Notes: a model not told the origin generated them from the sequence alone. A stretch of DNA of 64,000 nucleotides from Lolium rigidum (GCF_022539505.1 NW_025899904.1:186001-250000), one strand, 5' to 3'. Shown: positions 32,304 through 45,030, numbered from the stretch's first letter. Numbers and translations are program-made.

Positions 32304-32645
32304 AGGGGCTTCCACTCCATCTAAACGTATTATTCAGTACGTGTAGCGAGTTGCACCGGCCTGTCTTCTTGTGGTTGCTAGCAAGCTGACCCCTAGAGGA
32401 AAGCAGAAAGGGAAAATTCGGAGAAAGGTAGCAGGTTGCAATGTGTATATTTCACTCTGTTCTGCTCAGTTTCCCTCCTGCCTGAGCTGACTTCACGTAA
32501 GAGTTATTTACCTTGTAATACATGTGTAGCGTGAGTGACAAATTTTCCATTTTCTACGACCCTCTTGGGTGCCGTCTGTTTCTGTGAATTAAACTATCCA
32601 ATATGAGTATTATGTATATTGTGATTGTTGAAAATAAATTAATCC
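32304..32645 (+). terminator. VRN1 3' untranslated region with poly(A) signal
   Basis: About 340 bp after the stop codon at 32301-32303. AATAAA is at 32633-32638, in an AT-rich context with TATGTATATTGTGATTGTTG upstream. The J-domain gene ends at 33123 on the other strand, leaving less than 500 bp between the two convergent genes. Confidence 0.65.
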
Positions 32646-33122
32646 GGACCTTTGTCTCCGTGATCTTACACCATATGCATTGAATTGGCAAGCCCCATAA
32701 TGGAGCACATCATTCAGAATTTCAGATAAATGTAACGCTCTTGTTGGGAGAAGCAAGTAACCATTCCATACTTATATTACATGTATAATTTCTGCAGAAC
32801 AAGTTGCAAGGAAACAGGTAGTAAAACTAACCATCTTCCTCAAGGGAACAGGTTGGTACTCTGCCAGTTAACTGAAGCAACATCAGTAAAAACGACCCTT
32901 CTGCCACACCTATAAACATTTTCCATACCATCAGAGAGAAACACCATCCTAGACACAACAAATAAACGAAAGGACTCAAAATGACAGATATAATACTCTG
33001 CACTAATTCTAAGGATTACACTGTTTTCCCTTCAACATCAGTTACCGCAGCTTGACCTGCTGACGGGATTTCAGCCTATCAATCAAAAAGATAATCCTCC
33101 TATAACCCTCTTAGCAGGAAAA

Positions 33123-36100
33123 CTACAGCTTGAGCTTCTCCTTAAAGCGCGAAATAAACTTGAACGTCTCCTCTGCTTTCACCTGTTGATAAATATCCGT
33201 TCGTGATACTCTGTCCGGATGGAATTTCAAAAGGGCTCGCTTATAAGCACCTTTAACCTGAAGGAGTAATAAGCATAATATCAGAAATGAACATCAGACA
33301 TAAGAATTGGCTATTGATTAATTCTTATTTACATACATATGGTCATTGCACAACAACATAACTTTCAGTGCTTACATTCAAAACTGCACATAGATTTGGA
33401 TCACAACATTTGCTTATGAAATTCAGGTAGTAATCAGAATGTGCTATGGTACTTTTGTTTCTGTGGAGCAAAATAAAAGATTTGGATATGTAAACGGGCT
33501 ATAGCTAGAGCTCACATGTTCCACAAAATGCAAACAGCAAATGCTAAAGGGAAGAACAGTTTGTGTGTATAGGAAGCGGCTATTCTGAACACGAGCTCAG
33601 ATGAGCTCGTTTTATGGACCGCACAGCTGGTACAGGAGATACTGTTGTTGTGTCAGATACGGGATTAGAAAAAGTGTGTACTCGAGGTGCTGTTCGTATG
33701 TACGTTTCCTTCGTCCAAGCGGCAGCAGCGCCGCCGGTGGCCAAGCGGCAGCCACGGGGGACCCCATGGTTGGACGTTGCAGTAGCAGCACCATGGACCA
33801 AGCAGCAGCCACGGAGCCGGCGACCAAGTGGCAGTAGCAGAGGACGGACGCCATGGTTACAGCTCCGCTGACCAAGCGGCAGTATCAGAGGATGTCATGG
33901 TTACGGCAGCTGCGTCCGCGACCAGCCTACTGCAGCAGAAGATGCTATGGCTACAGCAGCGGCGTCCGCGCCCAGCCGGCTACAGCTGAGGACGACATGG
34001 TTAGGGCGGCGGCACCGGCGACAAACCTGCTGCAGCTGAGGGTGGTTACCGCAGCGGCCGTCGCTAGGAAAGGCAGAGAAGTAGTGTCCTCGTTGCAAGT
34101 GAGTCTTCAGACTGACTAAAATAATAGGCATACGATAGAGATACGGTGGTGTACCAAAAAATGAGTGGTTCAGAAAACGAGCTCATATGAGCCCGAGATC
34201 AAATGAGCATTTCCGTAAGATCTCTTTTAACAGTACATAAATAACACAGGTAGTGTGCAAACAGAGGCTGGGAGATGTACACTGGATTAAATAGTTAATC
34301 TGGCCATTTCGATTTTGTAACAGAAAAATATGGAAGTACTCGAAAGGCTTTAAGTTAGACAAATGAACATATTTATTCTGATATTTAGAAGCTACAATTG
34401 CTCAAAATATGTAGTCTTTAAGCTATTGCATAGGGACATTAGTATCTGTACTTTCTAATATAGAAATAAAAAGAACCAATACAGCAATTAGAATATTAGG
34501 AAAGTAACAGCAAACAATCTTCTGCCAAGAGGAAGTTTAGGAAAGGTTGTGTGTATCAGTAGATATACAACATACCTCGCCCCCTTCAACAGGGATGCCT
34601 AATGCACGCAAAATCGAAGACACATCTCTGCATGTCCTTTCCAAATTTTCGAGCTCCAATCTTACTGCCCCTCGACACTGCTCCTTCAGCTGTGTATCTT
34701 CTTCAGTCTTTTCAACAAAGAAAAGGGAATAGTAAGTATGATGAAATTTCACTTAAAGAAAATAATCAAGATAATGATATAGAAACTAAGGATATCAGAG
34801 CAAGAATCAATTCATTGCATAGTATGTAGAAAAAAGACCTTTCGTTGTGTTTCACGAACTTCTTCAACTCGTTGCTTTTGTCTCTTCTCCATGTCAAGCT
34901 GTCGTAAAGCTTCAGCCTTTTTTCTCTTTCTCAACCGCTTTGCCTCCTTCGCCTCCTCAGCCTGGGATTTTTTTTTCGAACAAAAGGACCATCATGAATT
35001 AATTGTTAGTGTGAGCTTTTGCATTTTGATAATATAATTAAGAGAACAAAAGCAGGGATGGAAAAGACACAAAAGAAAAGCGTGCAGCTCCTTAAAACTA
35101 ACATACTTGTACAACACTCAGGTTTAACTCTAAAGAGAATTCCTTATTTTACACTACTCCCAAATATGATTCCTTATTTGGCACTGGAATTTTTTTCCTT
35201 CCTTATTTGAAACTTGTGTAAATTTTGATGCCTCGTGTGACACTATAGTTCATTTTGACAACTACTCGTATTTGGTTATAATTAATCCATATATGCTAAT
35301 TTATAACAAGTTATATACATAAACTGCAAACGGCATGGACATCAGATACCCGCCTCCTGTGTTTTCTTGCACGCTGGGATTAACAGGATAAGGCTCTGCT
35401 TGGTTCAGCGTATTTTAGTCAAAGCGGGTGTAAGAATTCCGGGCCGTAACTGTTTCCATACAAGCGGTTGGTTCTCCTTATTTTAGCAGGTCCCTTTTTT
35501 TCCACCCGAGTAGGCGACATTACTGCATGGAAGATGCGTCAAATCTACGGCCCACCCACACTCCGCTTAATATCCAGCTGTAATCGTGGACACAAGAAAA
35601 CCAGGCGATCAAGATTTCCTGATGAGATATTAATACGGCATTCCAAGCATGCCCTAAGGAGGATTATATGGCGTTTACGAATCGGGACACGTGGGTCCCG
35701 TTGGAATAGCCAACCCCCCCTCTCGACCAATCTTTGGGCTCTCCACCTGGCACCTTGGTTTGTCTCTTTGCTTAGATTTTTTCTCCCCGATCGATCCCTC
35801 AAGAATCAATTTCCTTCCTGGCTACGTCCAGCTGGGCTTGCTCATCTTAGCAGGCCCGCTGCCTCTACATGGCTTCCAACTAGGCTGGCGGGGTTGTCGC
35901 TTCTAGCAACTTAAATTTTCTTTTCTTGGACAGCTAGCGACTAACACAAGGGTACTTTGGTCTACCTGATAAAAAAATGACAAAACAATCTAACGGAACA
36001 GACGGTAGTTTCATATAAGGCATCAAAACTTACACCAGGCGACAAACAGGGAAGGAAAAAAATTCCACTGCGAAATAAGGAATCATATTTGGAAGTATTG

Positions 36101-37347
36101 TCAAATAAGGAATTCTCTATTAACTCTATTGCTATTGTCGTACAGTTCTAGTTAAAGACAAATTCAAAGCGGGAAAACTAGTATACCTGTATTGCTAACT
36201 GACGCTGCCTGGATGCCCACTCCTCCTCTTGTGCCCTTTTATACTCATCAGATTCCTTGTGCTTTTCACGAGCACCAATTAAACCATCCTGAAAGTCCGG
36301 ACCATCTGGGAGAACAGCCAGTCGCCCCAACTTTTCAGGATCATCCATCCTTTCAGGAGTGCTGACAAACATAGGAGAGTCATCCTTCCAATCTGCCGAG
36401 CATGCAGGGAAAACCCTGTTTTTGGGGATGAAGCTAAAGCCCGTGCACCCTTGAGGATTCAGGGTGTCATCTGGGTGAGGAGGAGGACTTGGTTGTGGGG
36501 CTTTTTCAGGAACAGGGCCCTTGTCGGAGTGATCTGCTTCATCATTACAAGCCATATCAGGATCCAAACTGCCAGCGGGATTGCGACCTTCAGTTTGTAT
36601 TCCGCTGGAATCAACACCCACCGGAGATTCGTTGGCTGCATTTGGCGCTGAAGAAGGGCTAGCGCCATACTGCGGACCACTGGTACCAATTGGCCCAGCC
36701 GGGTTGAACACATACTGCTCCCAGAAGCTGTCATCTAGAGGAGACCCTGAAGCAAAGAGGTTATCTGGATTTTCGCCGTGGTGTGTACTTGACTCGGCAC
36801 TTGACGCGGAAGTGCTAGCCCTGCCACCTTTGCGCTGCTGCGGGGGAGGGTGATGCATCATTCTTCTAGAAGCAGCCCTCTCCCACGGCCCACGAGCCGC
36901 CACCGAGGGCAGAATCTCACAATCCGAGCTGTCGTCACTGTCCGAGTCCGAATCTGATCCTTCGGACAGATCACTCTGGTCGCTGTCGGACACATAATCC
37001 AGCCCATATCTGTTTCTGGGAGCAGCATGGCCAGGGGGAGTTGCTGTGGCCGGAGACCCGCCAGCAGCCGCGGTGCTGGGTCCTGCCCTATCGCCGCCAC
37101 CGCCCCCCTCGTCGTCCTCATCATCATCATCATCATCTAGGTTGATCACATTGCTGCTAGAGCTGTTCCCCTTCTTGCTATTGCACGCCGCCGCGGCACG
37201 GGCCCTCTCCGCGGGGTCGTTGATGATGAAAACCTCCGAGTCATCCGCGCCGTCATCCGCGTCGTCCTCGTCTAGGACCACCAACGGCGGCTGCTCGGGC
37301 TTCATCCTGGGCGACTTCCCCGCCGGCCGCATCCGGCCCCACGACAT
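33123..37347 (-). CDS. Nuclear-type protein with C-terminal J-domain, four coding exons
   Basis: Exons in coding order: 37347-36187, 34961-34839, 34707-34576, 33257-33123; GT/AG introns, all phase 0; 516 residues. The ATG at 37347 (MSWGRMRPAGKSPRM) is the first in frame. Residues about 20-150 are strongly acidic (VFIINDPAER, six-Asp run, SDSDSDSDDSSDCEI). The middle part is Pro/Ser-rich and contains SPLDDSFWEQYVFNPAGPIG and FSFIPKNRVFPACSADW. Residues about 365-430 are charged coiled coil with a nuclear-signal-like KRLRKRKK. The last ~80 residues form the J-domain end: CRGAVRLELENLERTCRDVS, GAYKRALLKFHPDRVSRTDI, EETFKFISRFKEKLKL. His-Pro-Asp is intact, so it could stimulate an Hsp70. Domain at the C-terminus marks a class C J-protein. 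Part of exon 1 is duplicated at 49290-49571. The substrate is unknown. Confidence 0.88.
33592..34190. mobile_element. GC-rich insertion bounded by short inverted repeats in intron 3 of the J-domain gene
   Basis: GAGCTCAGATGAGCTCGTTTTAT (33594-33616) and, inverted, GGGCTCATATGAGCTCGTTTTCT (near 34170-34192) bound about 600 bp. The terminal repeat is itself nearly palindromic. The interior is GC-rich and includes the 50-bp minisatellite. No target duplication could be settled, so the class (Mutator-like or hAT-like) is open. Confidence 0.5.
33790..34050. repeat. 50-bp degenerate minisatellite, about five units
   Basis: Units start at about 33790, 33840, 33888, 33938, 33988 and 34038, each opening GA(A/G)GA(C/T)G(..)CATGGTTA and ending CTGCAGC(A/T). 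Spacing is 48-50 bp. GC-rich against an AT-rich intron background. Because 50 is not a multiple of three, the open frames across it rotate and are not coding. Confidence 0.8.
35133..36119. mobile_element. Mutator-like (MULE) non-autonomous element in intron 1 of the J-domain gene
   Basis: 987 bp with long terminal inverted repeats of roughly 115 bp. Left end AAGAGAATTCCTTATTTTAC, right end reverse complement TAGAGAATTCCTTATTTGAC; both continue into CCAAATATGATTCCTTATTT and then AATTTTTTTCCTTCC. Flanked by a perfect 9-bp target duplication TTAACTCTA (35124-35132, 36120-36128), the hallmark length for Mutator-like elements. No transposase. The interior (35340-35990) carries GC-richer sequence with a frame of 148 codons that I do not recognise; a captured gene fragment is possible. 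Confidence 0.88.
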
Positions 37348-37388
37348 CGCAGGCCGGAGCAAGAACCACCAGCAGCGAAGCGGGCGGG

Positions 37389-37397
37389 CTAGGGCAT
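37389..37397 (-). promoter_or_regulatory. Two-codon upstream ORF in the J-domain gene leader
   Basis: ATG CCC TAG on the - strand, 42 bp before the main ATG. A Met-Pro-stop ORF could lower initiation at the main start if it lies in the transcript. Confidence 0.5.
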
Positions 37398-37451
37398 GGG
37401 AGCCAAGGCACCCGACCTCTTGTGCTTCTTCCCTAGGGTTTCGATGGGATC

Positions 37452-37605
37452 CTGCGGGGAAACAAGGCGAGCGCGGAGATTGGCGTCACGCGGATTCGCC
37501 CAAAATGCAAAGATTTAAAAACCCTAACTTTGGTCGATTCGGAAGACGAATCGGGAAAGAAATGGAAGAGCGGGGGGTACCGGACCGTGGATCGGATGGG
37601 AGTAC
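37452..37605 (-). other. Probable 5'-UTR intron of the J-domain gene
   Basis: On the - strand a strong donor CAG|GTACTCC at 37606/37605 and acceptor TTGTTTCCCCGCAG|GATCCC at 37452/37451 define 154 bp. Inferred from signals only. 37606-38040 is GC-rich probable leader and promoter without a recognised motif. Confidence 0.45.
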
Positions 37606-38040
37606 CTGCGGCGGCGGCGGGATTGAGGGGGGCGTGTGGATCCGAGTTGGCTTCCTCTTCCGCTTGGACGGGGCTCCTCCGGCTGGGCTCGGGGAGGGGA
37701 CTCCTCAGGGTAGGAGGAGAAAGACACGGGCGCGTTGGACTTTGAGTCGGGTCGCGTGACGCGAGGCGACCAGCGGAGCGGAGCGGAGCAGATGAGACGA
37801 CGATCCGGTGGGGACTGGGTTGCAGCCGTGCGTGCCCGTGCGGTGCAGGTGCTGACCCCAGGCGGACTGTGCGGATTTCCTTCTGATTTTGGCCAGGGAA
37901 AACTGGAAGCGGAGGCGGCTACGGCGTGCACGGCCGGTACATACGGCGGGAGGTTGCCAAATCGACCACGATTTTTACCCTCTGGGCGAGATAACTTTGG
38001 GATTTTTTCCACCGCCCAAAATTAATGCATTATTTAGGTT

Positions 38041-39949
38041 TTTCATTTAAATACACAGTGCATAAAAGTGGGATCATTACTCTACCCATATTTAATACGG
38101 AGTAAAACCTTAAGAAAGTTCAAGTAAACAAATTATATTTATAAGATGCAATGAAGACACATAGAACTCAAAGGCAAAACTATTTCATGTTAAGAAATAA
38201 AACAATTAAACGCAAAAGTCAATGTAAAGATGATCAATAAATATCTACCTCGTAATATGTTGCCAATTGTCCTAGAACAAGAGGTTTTAGGAAATATTTT
38301 TCGATGGTAATTTCCAAGTATATCCAATATCATCTTCATACCAAAGAAAGCATATGGTAAAAGATACGAGTTAACCATCATACAACGAGAGTTTCTTGAT
38401 AGCTTCAATTAATTACACCATCATGCAAAGCAATGAATAGCATAACTTGAAGCAAATGATTTCCCAAAAATGATATGAGACACCTATTGTAAAAATCATG
38501 CCAAGAAAAACTCTCACAAACAAGATCCACAAAGATATAAGAAACCATTTAAGCAAAGTTGGACTTGTTTGAGCAAACCATGCCACATAGGAATGAGATA
38601 ATTTACAATATCAATACTATGTGACACAACCTTAAATATACACATTTTTCATGGCTTGTTATATGCACAAAGCATAATACTCTCTCATAATGTCATAGAG
38701 AATTTATTTTCACAAAGACAACAAAGAACCAACTAGAGATAATTAATGAACATAGAATTTGACTTTCTCATGAGGATGACATACCACGTAGAGACTAGAT
38801 AAACTTGCAATATCAATTCTAAGTGGTGTTCCTCATGTACACACATTTTTAGGGTTGTGACATTTCTAATGGCATATCACTCCCCCAGAATGGGATTGTC
38901 CATTAATCACTCGGAAGAGCCATATAAGATACACCAAGATGTGAATAGGCTTCAACTCAAACACAAATACATGAAGCGCAACCTAGTATGCATAGACTTG
39001 ATTTCTCAAGATAAGTCAAGTAGGAAGCACAACATATACGAGCATATGCAAGGTACGAAACAAACACATGCAAAGGGGCGAGTAACTTTCAATATAAGTG
39101 AGTTGAGCACATGTTATCGCAAGGAGGAACATTGGATATATGATAGAAGCAAGATAGTCAAAAGACTTGGCTTGAGATAATATAAATGATGAAAGATCCC
39201 TTAATTCTTCATGATGTAGCCAAGTCTCCAATGCCCTCCATCATCACCTATTGATCAAGTTTTAGCTTGTTGGTCCCCAACCAAGTTGGATCCTAAGAGG
39301 TTAGTCACAATAGGTTTGGCAACTCAAATAGTTCTTTTCTTAACACCACTTTGAGCACCAACATATTTGGCAAACACATTACCAACTTCATCCTTACGAA
39401 GAGAATAAACATCATCAATGATGATAGGGTTAGATGAGGTACCAATAGTGCAAAAGGAGGAGATGTGGCCCTTCTCACGACATATGTAGCAAGTTCTTCT
39501 CTTCTCCTTCTTCTCACTTGATTTCTCCACAATAGGAGCATTAACTTGATTCTTCTTGGAAAGTGGCATTTCTTCAACCCGAGGTTGGGCATTGCCTTGA
39601 GCTTGAGGACGCTTCCCTTCTTGCTTCTCACTATGAGGCTGATTCTTCAATGGATAACATCTAACGTGATGCCCTTCAATTTTGCACTTGAAGCAAGTAA
39701 TCTTGGACGAATCTTTGAGTTGAACTTGGCCCTCCTTATTCTTAGAGCTTTTGGACTTCTTTGTGTTGTTGGAGATAAATCCAAGTCCACTCTTGTCATT
39801 GGGGGATTGTTGCACACTCAACATCTTGTCAAGTTTGCATTTCCCTTCATGACCCTTTTTCAAGTCTTTCTTCACGGAAGTGACTTGAGCCTTGAGCTCT
39901 TTGATTTCCTCTACATGGTTAGTAACAACATAAATACTAGAGAAAGTAT
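38041..39949 (-). pseudogene. SIRE-like Copia remnant, minus strand (downstream part)
   Basis: From 39949 to 39305 the - strand encodes EIKELKAQVTSVKKDLKKGH, a CCHC-like CFKCKIEGHHVRC, then a Gln/Lys-rich linker and a second knuckle CYICREKGHISSFC, then KYVGAQSGVKKRTI. These are gag C-terminal features of a SIRE/Maximus-type Copia. Below 39300 the sequence is AT-rich and non-coding but of the same element type by phrase; the left border near 38040 is a guess. The gag N-terminal part continues at 48054-49193 beyond the nested element. The open frame further right (to 40493) belongs to the LTR and not to this gag. Confidence 0.65.
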
Positions 39950-41556
39950 TGATGGCGTGTAAGACACACGTCCGTTGGGAACCCCAAGAGGAAGGTGTGA
40001 TGCGCACAGCAGCAAGTTTTCCCTCAGAAAGAAACCAAGGTTTATCGAACCAGTAGGAGCCAAGAAGCACGTTGAAGGTTGATGGCGGCGGAGTGTAGTG
40101 CGGCGCAACACCAGGAATTTCGGCGCCAACGTGGAACCTGCACAACACAATAAAAGTACTTTGCCCCAACGTAACAGTGAGGTTGTCAATCTCACCGGCT
40201 TGCTGAAAACAAAGGATTAGATGTATAGTGTGGAAGATGATGATTATTTGCGAAGAACAGTAAAGAACAATTGCAGTAGATTGTATTTCAGATGTAAAGA
40301 ATTGGACCGGGGTCCACAGTTCACTAGTGGTGTCTCTCCCATAAGATAAACAGATGTTGGGTGAACAAATTACGGTTGGGCAATTGACAAATAAAGAAGG
40401 CATAACAATGCACATACATATATCATGATGAGTACTATGAGATTTAATCGGGGCATTACGACAAAGTACATAGACCGCTATCCAAGCATGCATCTATGCC
40501 TAAAAAGTCCACCTTCGGGTTATCATCCGAACCCCTTCCGAGTATTAAGTTGCAAACAACAGACAATTGCATTAAGTATGGTGCGTAATGTAATCAACAC
40601 AAATATCCTTAGACAAAGCATCGATGTTTTATACCTAGTGGCAACAGCACATCCACAACCTTAGAACTTTCTGTCACTGTCCCAGATTTAATGGAGGCAT
40701 GAACCCACTATCGAGCATAAATACTCCCTCTTGGAGTCACAAGTATCAACTTGGCCGAGCCTCTACTAGCAACGGAGAGCATGCAAGAACATAAACAACA
40801 TATATGATAGATTGATAATCAACTTGACATAGTATTCAATATTCATCGGATCCCAACAAACACAACATGTAGCATTACAAATAGATGATCTTGATCATGA
40901 TAGGCAGCTCACAAGATCTAACATGATAGCACAATGAGGAGAAGACAACCATCTAGCTACTGCTATGGACCCATAGTCCAGGGGTGGACTACTCACACAT
41001 CGATCCGGAGGCGATCATGGCGATAAAGAGACCTCCGGGAGATGATTCCCCTCTCCGGCAGGGTGCCGGAGGCGATCTCCTGAATCCCCCGAGATGGGAT
41101 TGGCGGCGGCGGCGGCTTTGTAAGGTTTTCTGTATCGTGGCTCTCGGTACTGGGGGTTTCGCGACGAAGGCTTTAAGTAGGCGGAAGGGCAGGTCAGGAG
41201 GCGTCACGGGGGGCCCACACGCTAGGGCCGCACGGGCCCCCTCTAGGCCGGGGCCCGCGCCGCCCTACTGTGGCGGCGCCCCGTGTCCCCACTTCGTGAC
41301 TCCTTCGGTCTTCTGGAAGCTTCGTGTGAAAATAGGACCCTGGGCGTTGATTTCGTCCAATTCCGAGAATATTTCCTTACTAGGATTTCTGAAACCAAAA
41401 ACAGCGAGAAAACAACAAGCGGCTCTTCGGCATCTCGTCAATAGGTTAGTGCCGGAAAATGCATAATAATGACATATAATGTGTATAAAACATGTGAGTA
41501 TCATCATAAAAGTAGCATGGAACATAAGAAATTATAGATACGTTTGGGACGTATCA
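39950..41556 (-). repeat. 3' LTR of the Athila-type element
   Basis: 1,607 bp, TGATGGCGTGTAAGACACACG...TTGGGACGTATCA. A GC-rich island at 41080-41300 gives long spurious open frames on both strands. Matches 46452-48053. Confidence 0.92.
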
Positions 41557-44148
41557 AACATCCCACAGCTTAGTTCCTACTCGCCCTCGAGTAGGTAAAC
41601 GATAACAAAGATAATTTCTGAAGTGACATGCTATCATAATCTTGATCATATTATTGTAAAGCATATGAGATGAATGCAGCGATTCGAAGCAATGATGAAG
41701 ATAATGAGTAAACAAATGAATCATATAGCAAAGACTTTTCATGAATAATACTTTCAAGACAAGCATCAATAAGACTTGCATAAGAGTTACTCATAAAGCA
41801 ATAGATTCAAAGTAAAAAGCTTTGAAGCAACACAAAGGAAGATATAAGTTTCAGCAGTTGCTTTCAACTTCAACATATATATCTCATGGATAATTGTCAA
41901 CACAAAGTAATATAACAAGTGCAATAGGTAAACATGTAAGAATCAATGCACACAGTTGACACAAGTGTTTGCTTCTAGATAGAAAGAATAGGTAAACCGA
42001 CTCAACAATAAAGTAGAAGAATGGCCCTTCGCGAGAGGAAGCATGGATTACTATATTTGTGCTAGAGCTTTTCATTTTGAAAACATAGAAACAATTTTGT
42101 CAACGGTAGTAATAAATCATATGTGTTATGTATAAGATATCCTATAAGTTGCAAGCCTCATGCATAGTATACCAATAGTGCTCGCACCTTGTCCTAATTA
42201 GCTTGGATTAACATGGATTGTCATAGCATAGCATATGTTTCAACCAAGTGTCACAAAGGGGTACCTCTATGCCGTCTGTACAAAGGTCTAAGGAGAAAGT
42301 TCGCATTGGATTTCTCGCTTTTGATTATTCTCAACTTAGACATCCATACCGGGACAACATAGATAACAGATAATGGACTCCTCTTTAATGCATAAGCATT
42401 CAACAACAGATAATATTCTCATAAGAGATTGAGGATTGATGTCCAAAACTGAAACTTCCACCATGGATCATGGCTTTAGTTAGCGGCCCAATGTTCTTCT
42501 CTAACAATATGCATACTCAAACCATATGATCATGAAAATCGCCCTTACTTCAGACAAGACGAACATACATAGCAACTCACATGATATTCAACAAAGGTAA
42601 AAGTTGATGGCATCCCCAGAAACATGGTTACCGCTCAACAAGCAACTTATTAAGAAATAAGACACATACGTACATATTCTTCACCACAATAGTTTTTAAG
42701 GCTATTTTCCCATGAGCTATATATTGCAAAGGCAAATGATAGAATTTTAAAGGTAGCACTCAAGTAATGTACTTTGGAATGGCGGAGAAATACCATGTAG
42801 TAGGTAGGTATGGTGGACACAAATGGCATGGTGTTTGGCTCAAGGATTTGGATGCATGAGAAGAATTCCTCTCAATACAAGGCTAGGCTAGCAAGGTTGT
42901 TTGAAGCAAACTCAAGTATAAAAGGTGCAGCAAAGCTCACATATGAACATATTGTAAGTATTATAAGACTTTACATTGTCTCCTTGTTGTTCAAACACCT
43001 TAACCAGAAAATATCTAGACTCTACAGATCAATCATGCAAACCAAATTTTAACAAGCTCTATGTAGTTTTTCATTAATGGGTGCAAAGTACATGATGCAA
43101 GAGCTTAAACATGATCTATATGAGCACAACAATTGCCAAGTATCAAATTATTCAAGACGTTATACCATTTACCACATGCGGCATTTTCCGTTTCCAACCA
43201 TATAATAATGAATGAAGTAGTTCAAATTTCGCAATGAACATTAAAGATAAAGCTAAGAACATATGTGTTCATACGAAACAGCGGAGCGTGTCTCTCTCCC
43301 AAACAAAGAATGCTAGGATCCGATTTTATTCAAACAAAAACAAAAACAAACAGACGCTCCAAGTAAAGCACATAAGATGTGACGAAATAAAAATATAGTT
43401 TCACTAGAGGAACCTGATAAGTTGTCGATGAAGAAGGGATGCCTTGGGCATCCCCAAGCTTAGATGCTTGAGTCTTCTTAAAATATGCAGGGATGAACCA
43501 CGGGGGCATCCCCAAGCTTAGACTTTTCACTCTTCTTGATCATATTGTATCATCCTCCTCTCTTGACCCTTGAAAACTTCGTCCACACCAAACTCAAAAC
43601 AAACTCATTAGAGGGTCAGTGCATAATTCATATATTCAGAGGTGACATAATCATTTTTAACACTTCTGGACATTGCACAAAGCTATTGAAAGTTAATGGA
43701 ACAAAGAAATACATCAAACATAGCAAAACAGGCAATACGAAATAAAAGGCAGAATCTGTCAAAACAGAACAGTCCGTAAAGACGAATTTTTAGAGGCACC
43801 AGACTTGCTCAGATGAAAATGCCCAAATTGAATGAAAGTTGCGTACATATCTGAGGATCACGCACGTAAATTGGCAGATTTTTCTGAGTTACCTACAGAG
43901 ACTACTGCTCAAATTCGTGACAGCAAGAAATCTGTTTCTGCGCAGCAATCCAAATCTAGTATTCACTTTACTATCAAAGACTTTACTTGGCACAACAATG
44001 CAATAAAATAAAGATAGGGAGAGGTTGCTACAGTAATAACAACTTCCAAGACTCAAATATAAAATAAAGTGCAGAAGTAAAATAATGGGTTGTCTCCCAT
44101 AAGCGCTTTTATTTAACGCCTTTCAGCTAGGCGCAGAAATTGTGTATC
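41557..44148. other. Non-coding internal region of the Athila-type element
   Basis: AT-rich, no gene recognised. It contains the phrase GGGCATCCCCAAGCTTAG twice (near 43446 and 43503), typical of the polypurine-rich 3' region of Athila relatives. No pol motifs in six frames. Confidence 0.7.
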
Positions 44149-44880
44149 AAGTAACATCAAGAGACGAAGCATCAACATCATATTTTGTTCTAATAATAGT
44201 ATCGTAAGGTAACTTCATTCTCTTTCTAGGGAAGTGTTCCATACCTTTCTTGAGAGGAAATTGATATTTAATATTACCTTCCTTCATATCAATGGTAGCA
44301 CCAACGAGTTCGAAGAAAAGGTCTTCCCAATATAATGGGACAAGATGCATTGCATTCAATATCCAAGACAACAAAATCAACGGGGACAAGGTTATTGTTA
44401 ACCATAATGCGAACATTATCAATCCTCCCCAAAGGTTTCTTTATAGCATTATCGAGCAAGATTAACATCCAAATAACAATTTCTCAATGGTGGCAAGTCA
44501 AGCATATCATAGATTTTCTTAGGTATAACAGAAATACTTGCACCAAGATCACATAAAGCATTACAATCAAAATCATTGACCCTCATCTTAATGATGGGCT
44601 CCCAACCATCTTCTAACTTCCTAGGAATAGAAGTTTCAAGTTTTAGTTTCTCTTCTCTAGCTTTTATGAGAGCATTTGTAATATGTTTTGTAAAGGCCAA
44701 ATTTATAGCACTAGCATTGGGACTTTTAGCAAGTTTTTGTAAGAACTTTATAACTTCAGAGATGTGACAATCATCAAAATCTAAACCATTATGATCTACA
44801 GCAATGGGATCATTGTCCCCAATATTTTGAAAAATTTCAGCAGTTTTATTAGTTTCAGCAGTTTTAGCAGTTTCAGGCAA
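44149..44880 (-). pseudogene. Athila-type retropepsin region
   Basis: The minus frame at 44880-44449 includes ALCDLGASISVIPKKIYDML, where the usual Asp-Thr/Ser-Gly triad is replaced by Asp-Leu-Gly as is common in Athila elements. A second frame at 44422-44149 carries GATIDMKEGNIKYQFPLKK. A frameshift separates the two and the expected I-L-G-R-P-F-L motif between them is mostly garbled. Not followed by RT. Confidence 0.75.
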
Positions 44881-45030
44881 TTTTGCACGCTTTGCACTAG
44901 GAGTAGAAACATTGCCAACACCAATTATTTTACCATTGATAGTAGGAGGTGTAGCAACATGTGAAGTATTAACATTACTAGTGGTGGTAATAGTCCAAAC
45001 TTTAGTTACATTATTCTCTTTAGCTAGTTT

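Noticed and set aside
33840..34050. Regular 50-bp repeats as a possible CRISPR-like array
   Set aside because: The repeats are degenerate and contiguous without unique spacers, in a plant intron; a minisatellite.
35468..35914. 148-codon frame inside the Mutator-like element as a captured gene
   Set aside because: No recognisable motif by eye; kept only as a question for a database search.
36451..37759. Plus-strand frames opposite the J-domain gene exon 1
   Set aside because: Antisense shadows of the Asp/Ser/Pro-rich coding sequence and of the GC-rich leader.
40984..41466. Frames in the GC-rich part of the Athila LTR (also at 47487-47795)
   Set aside because: They occur identically in both LTRs and contain no known domain; LTR sequence, not a gene.
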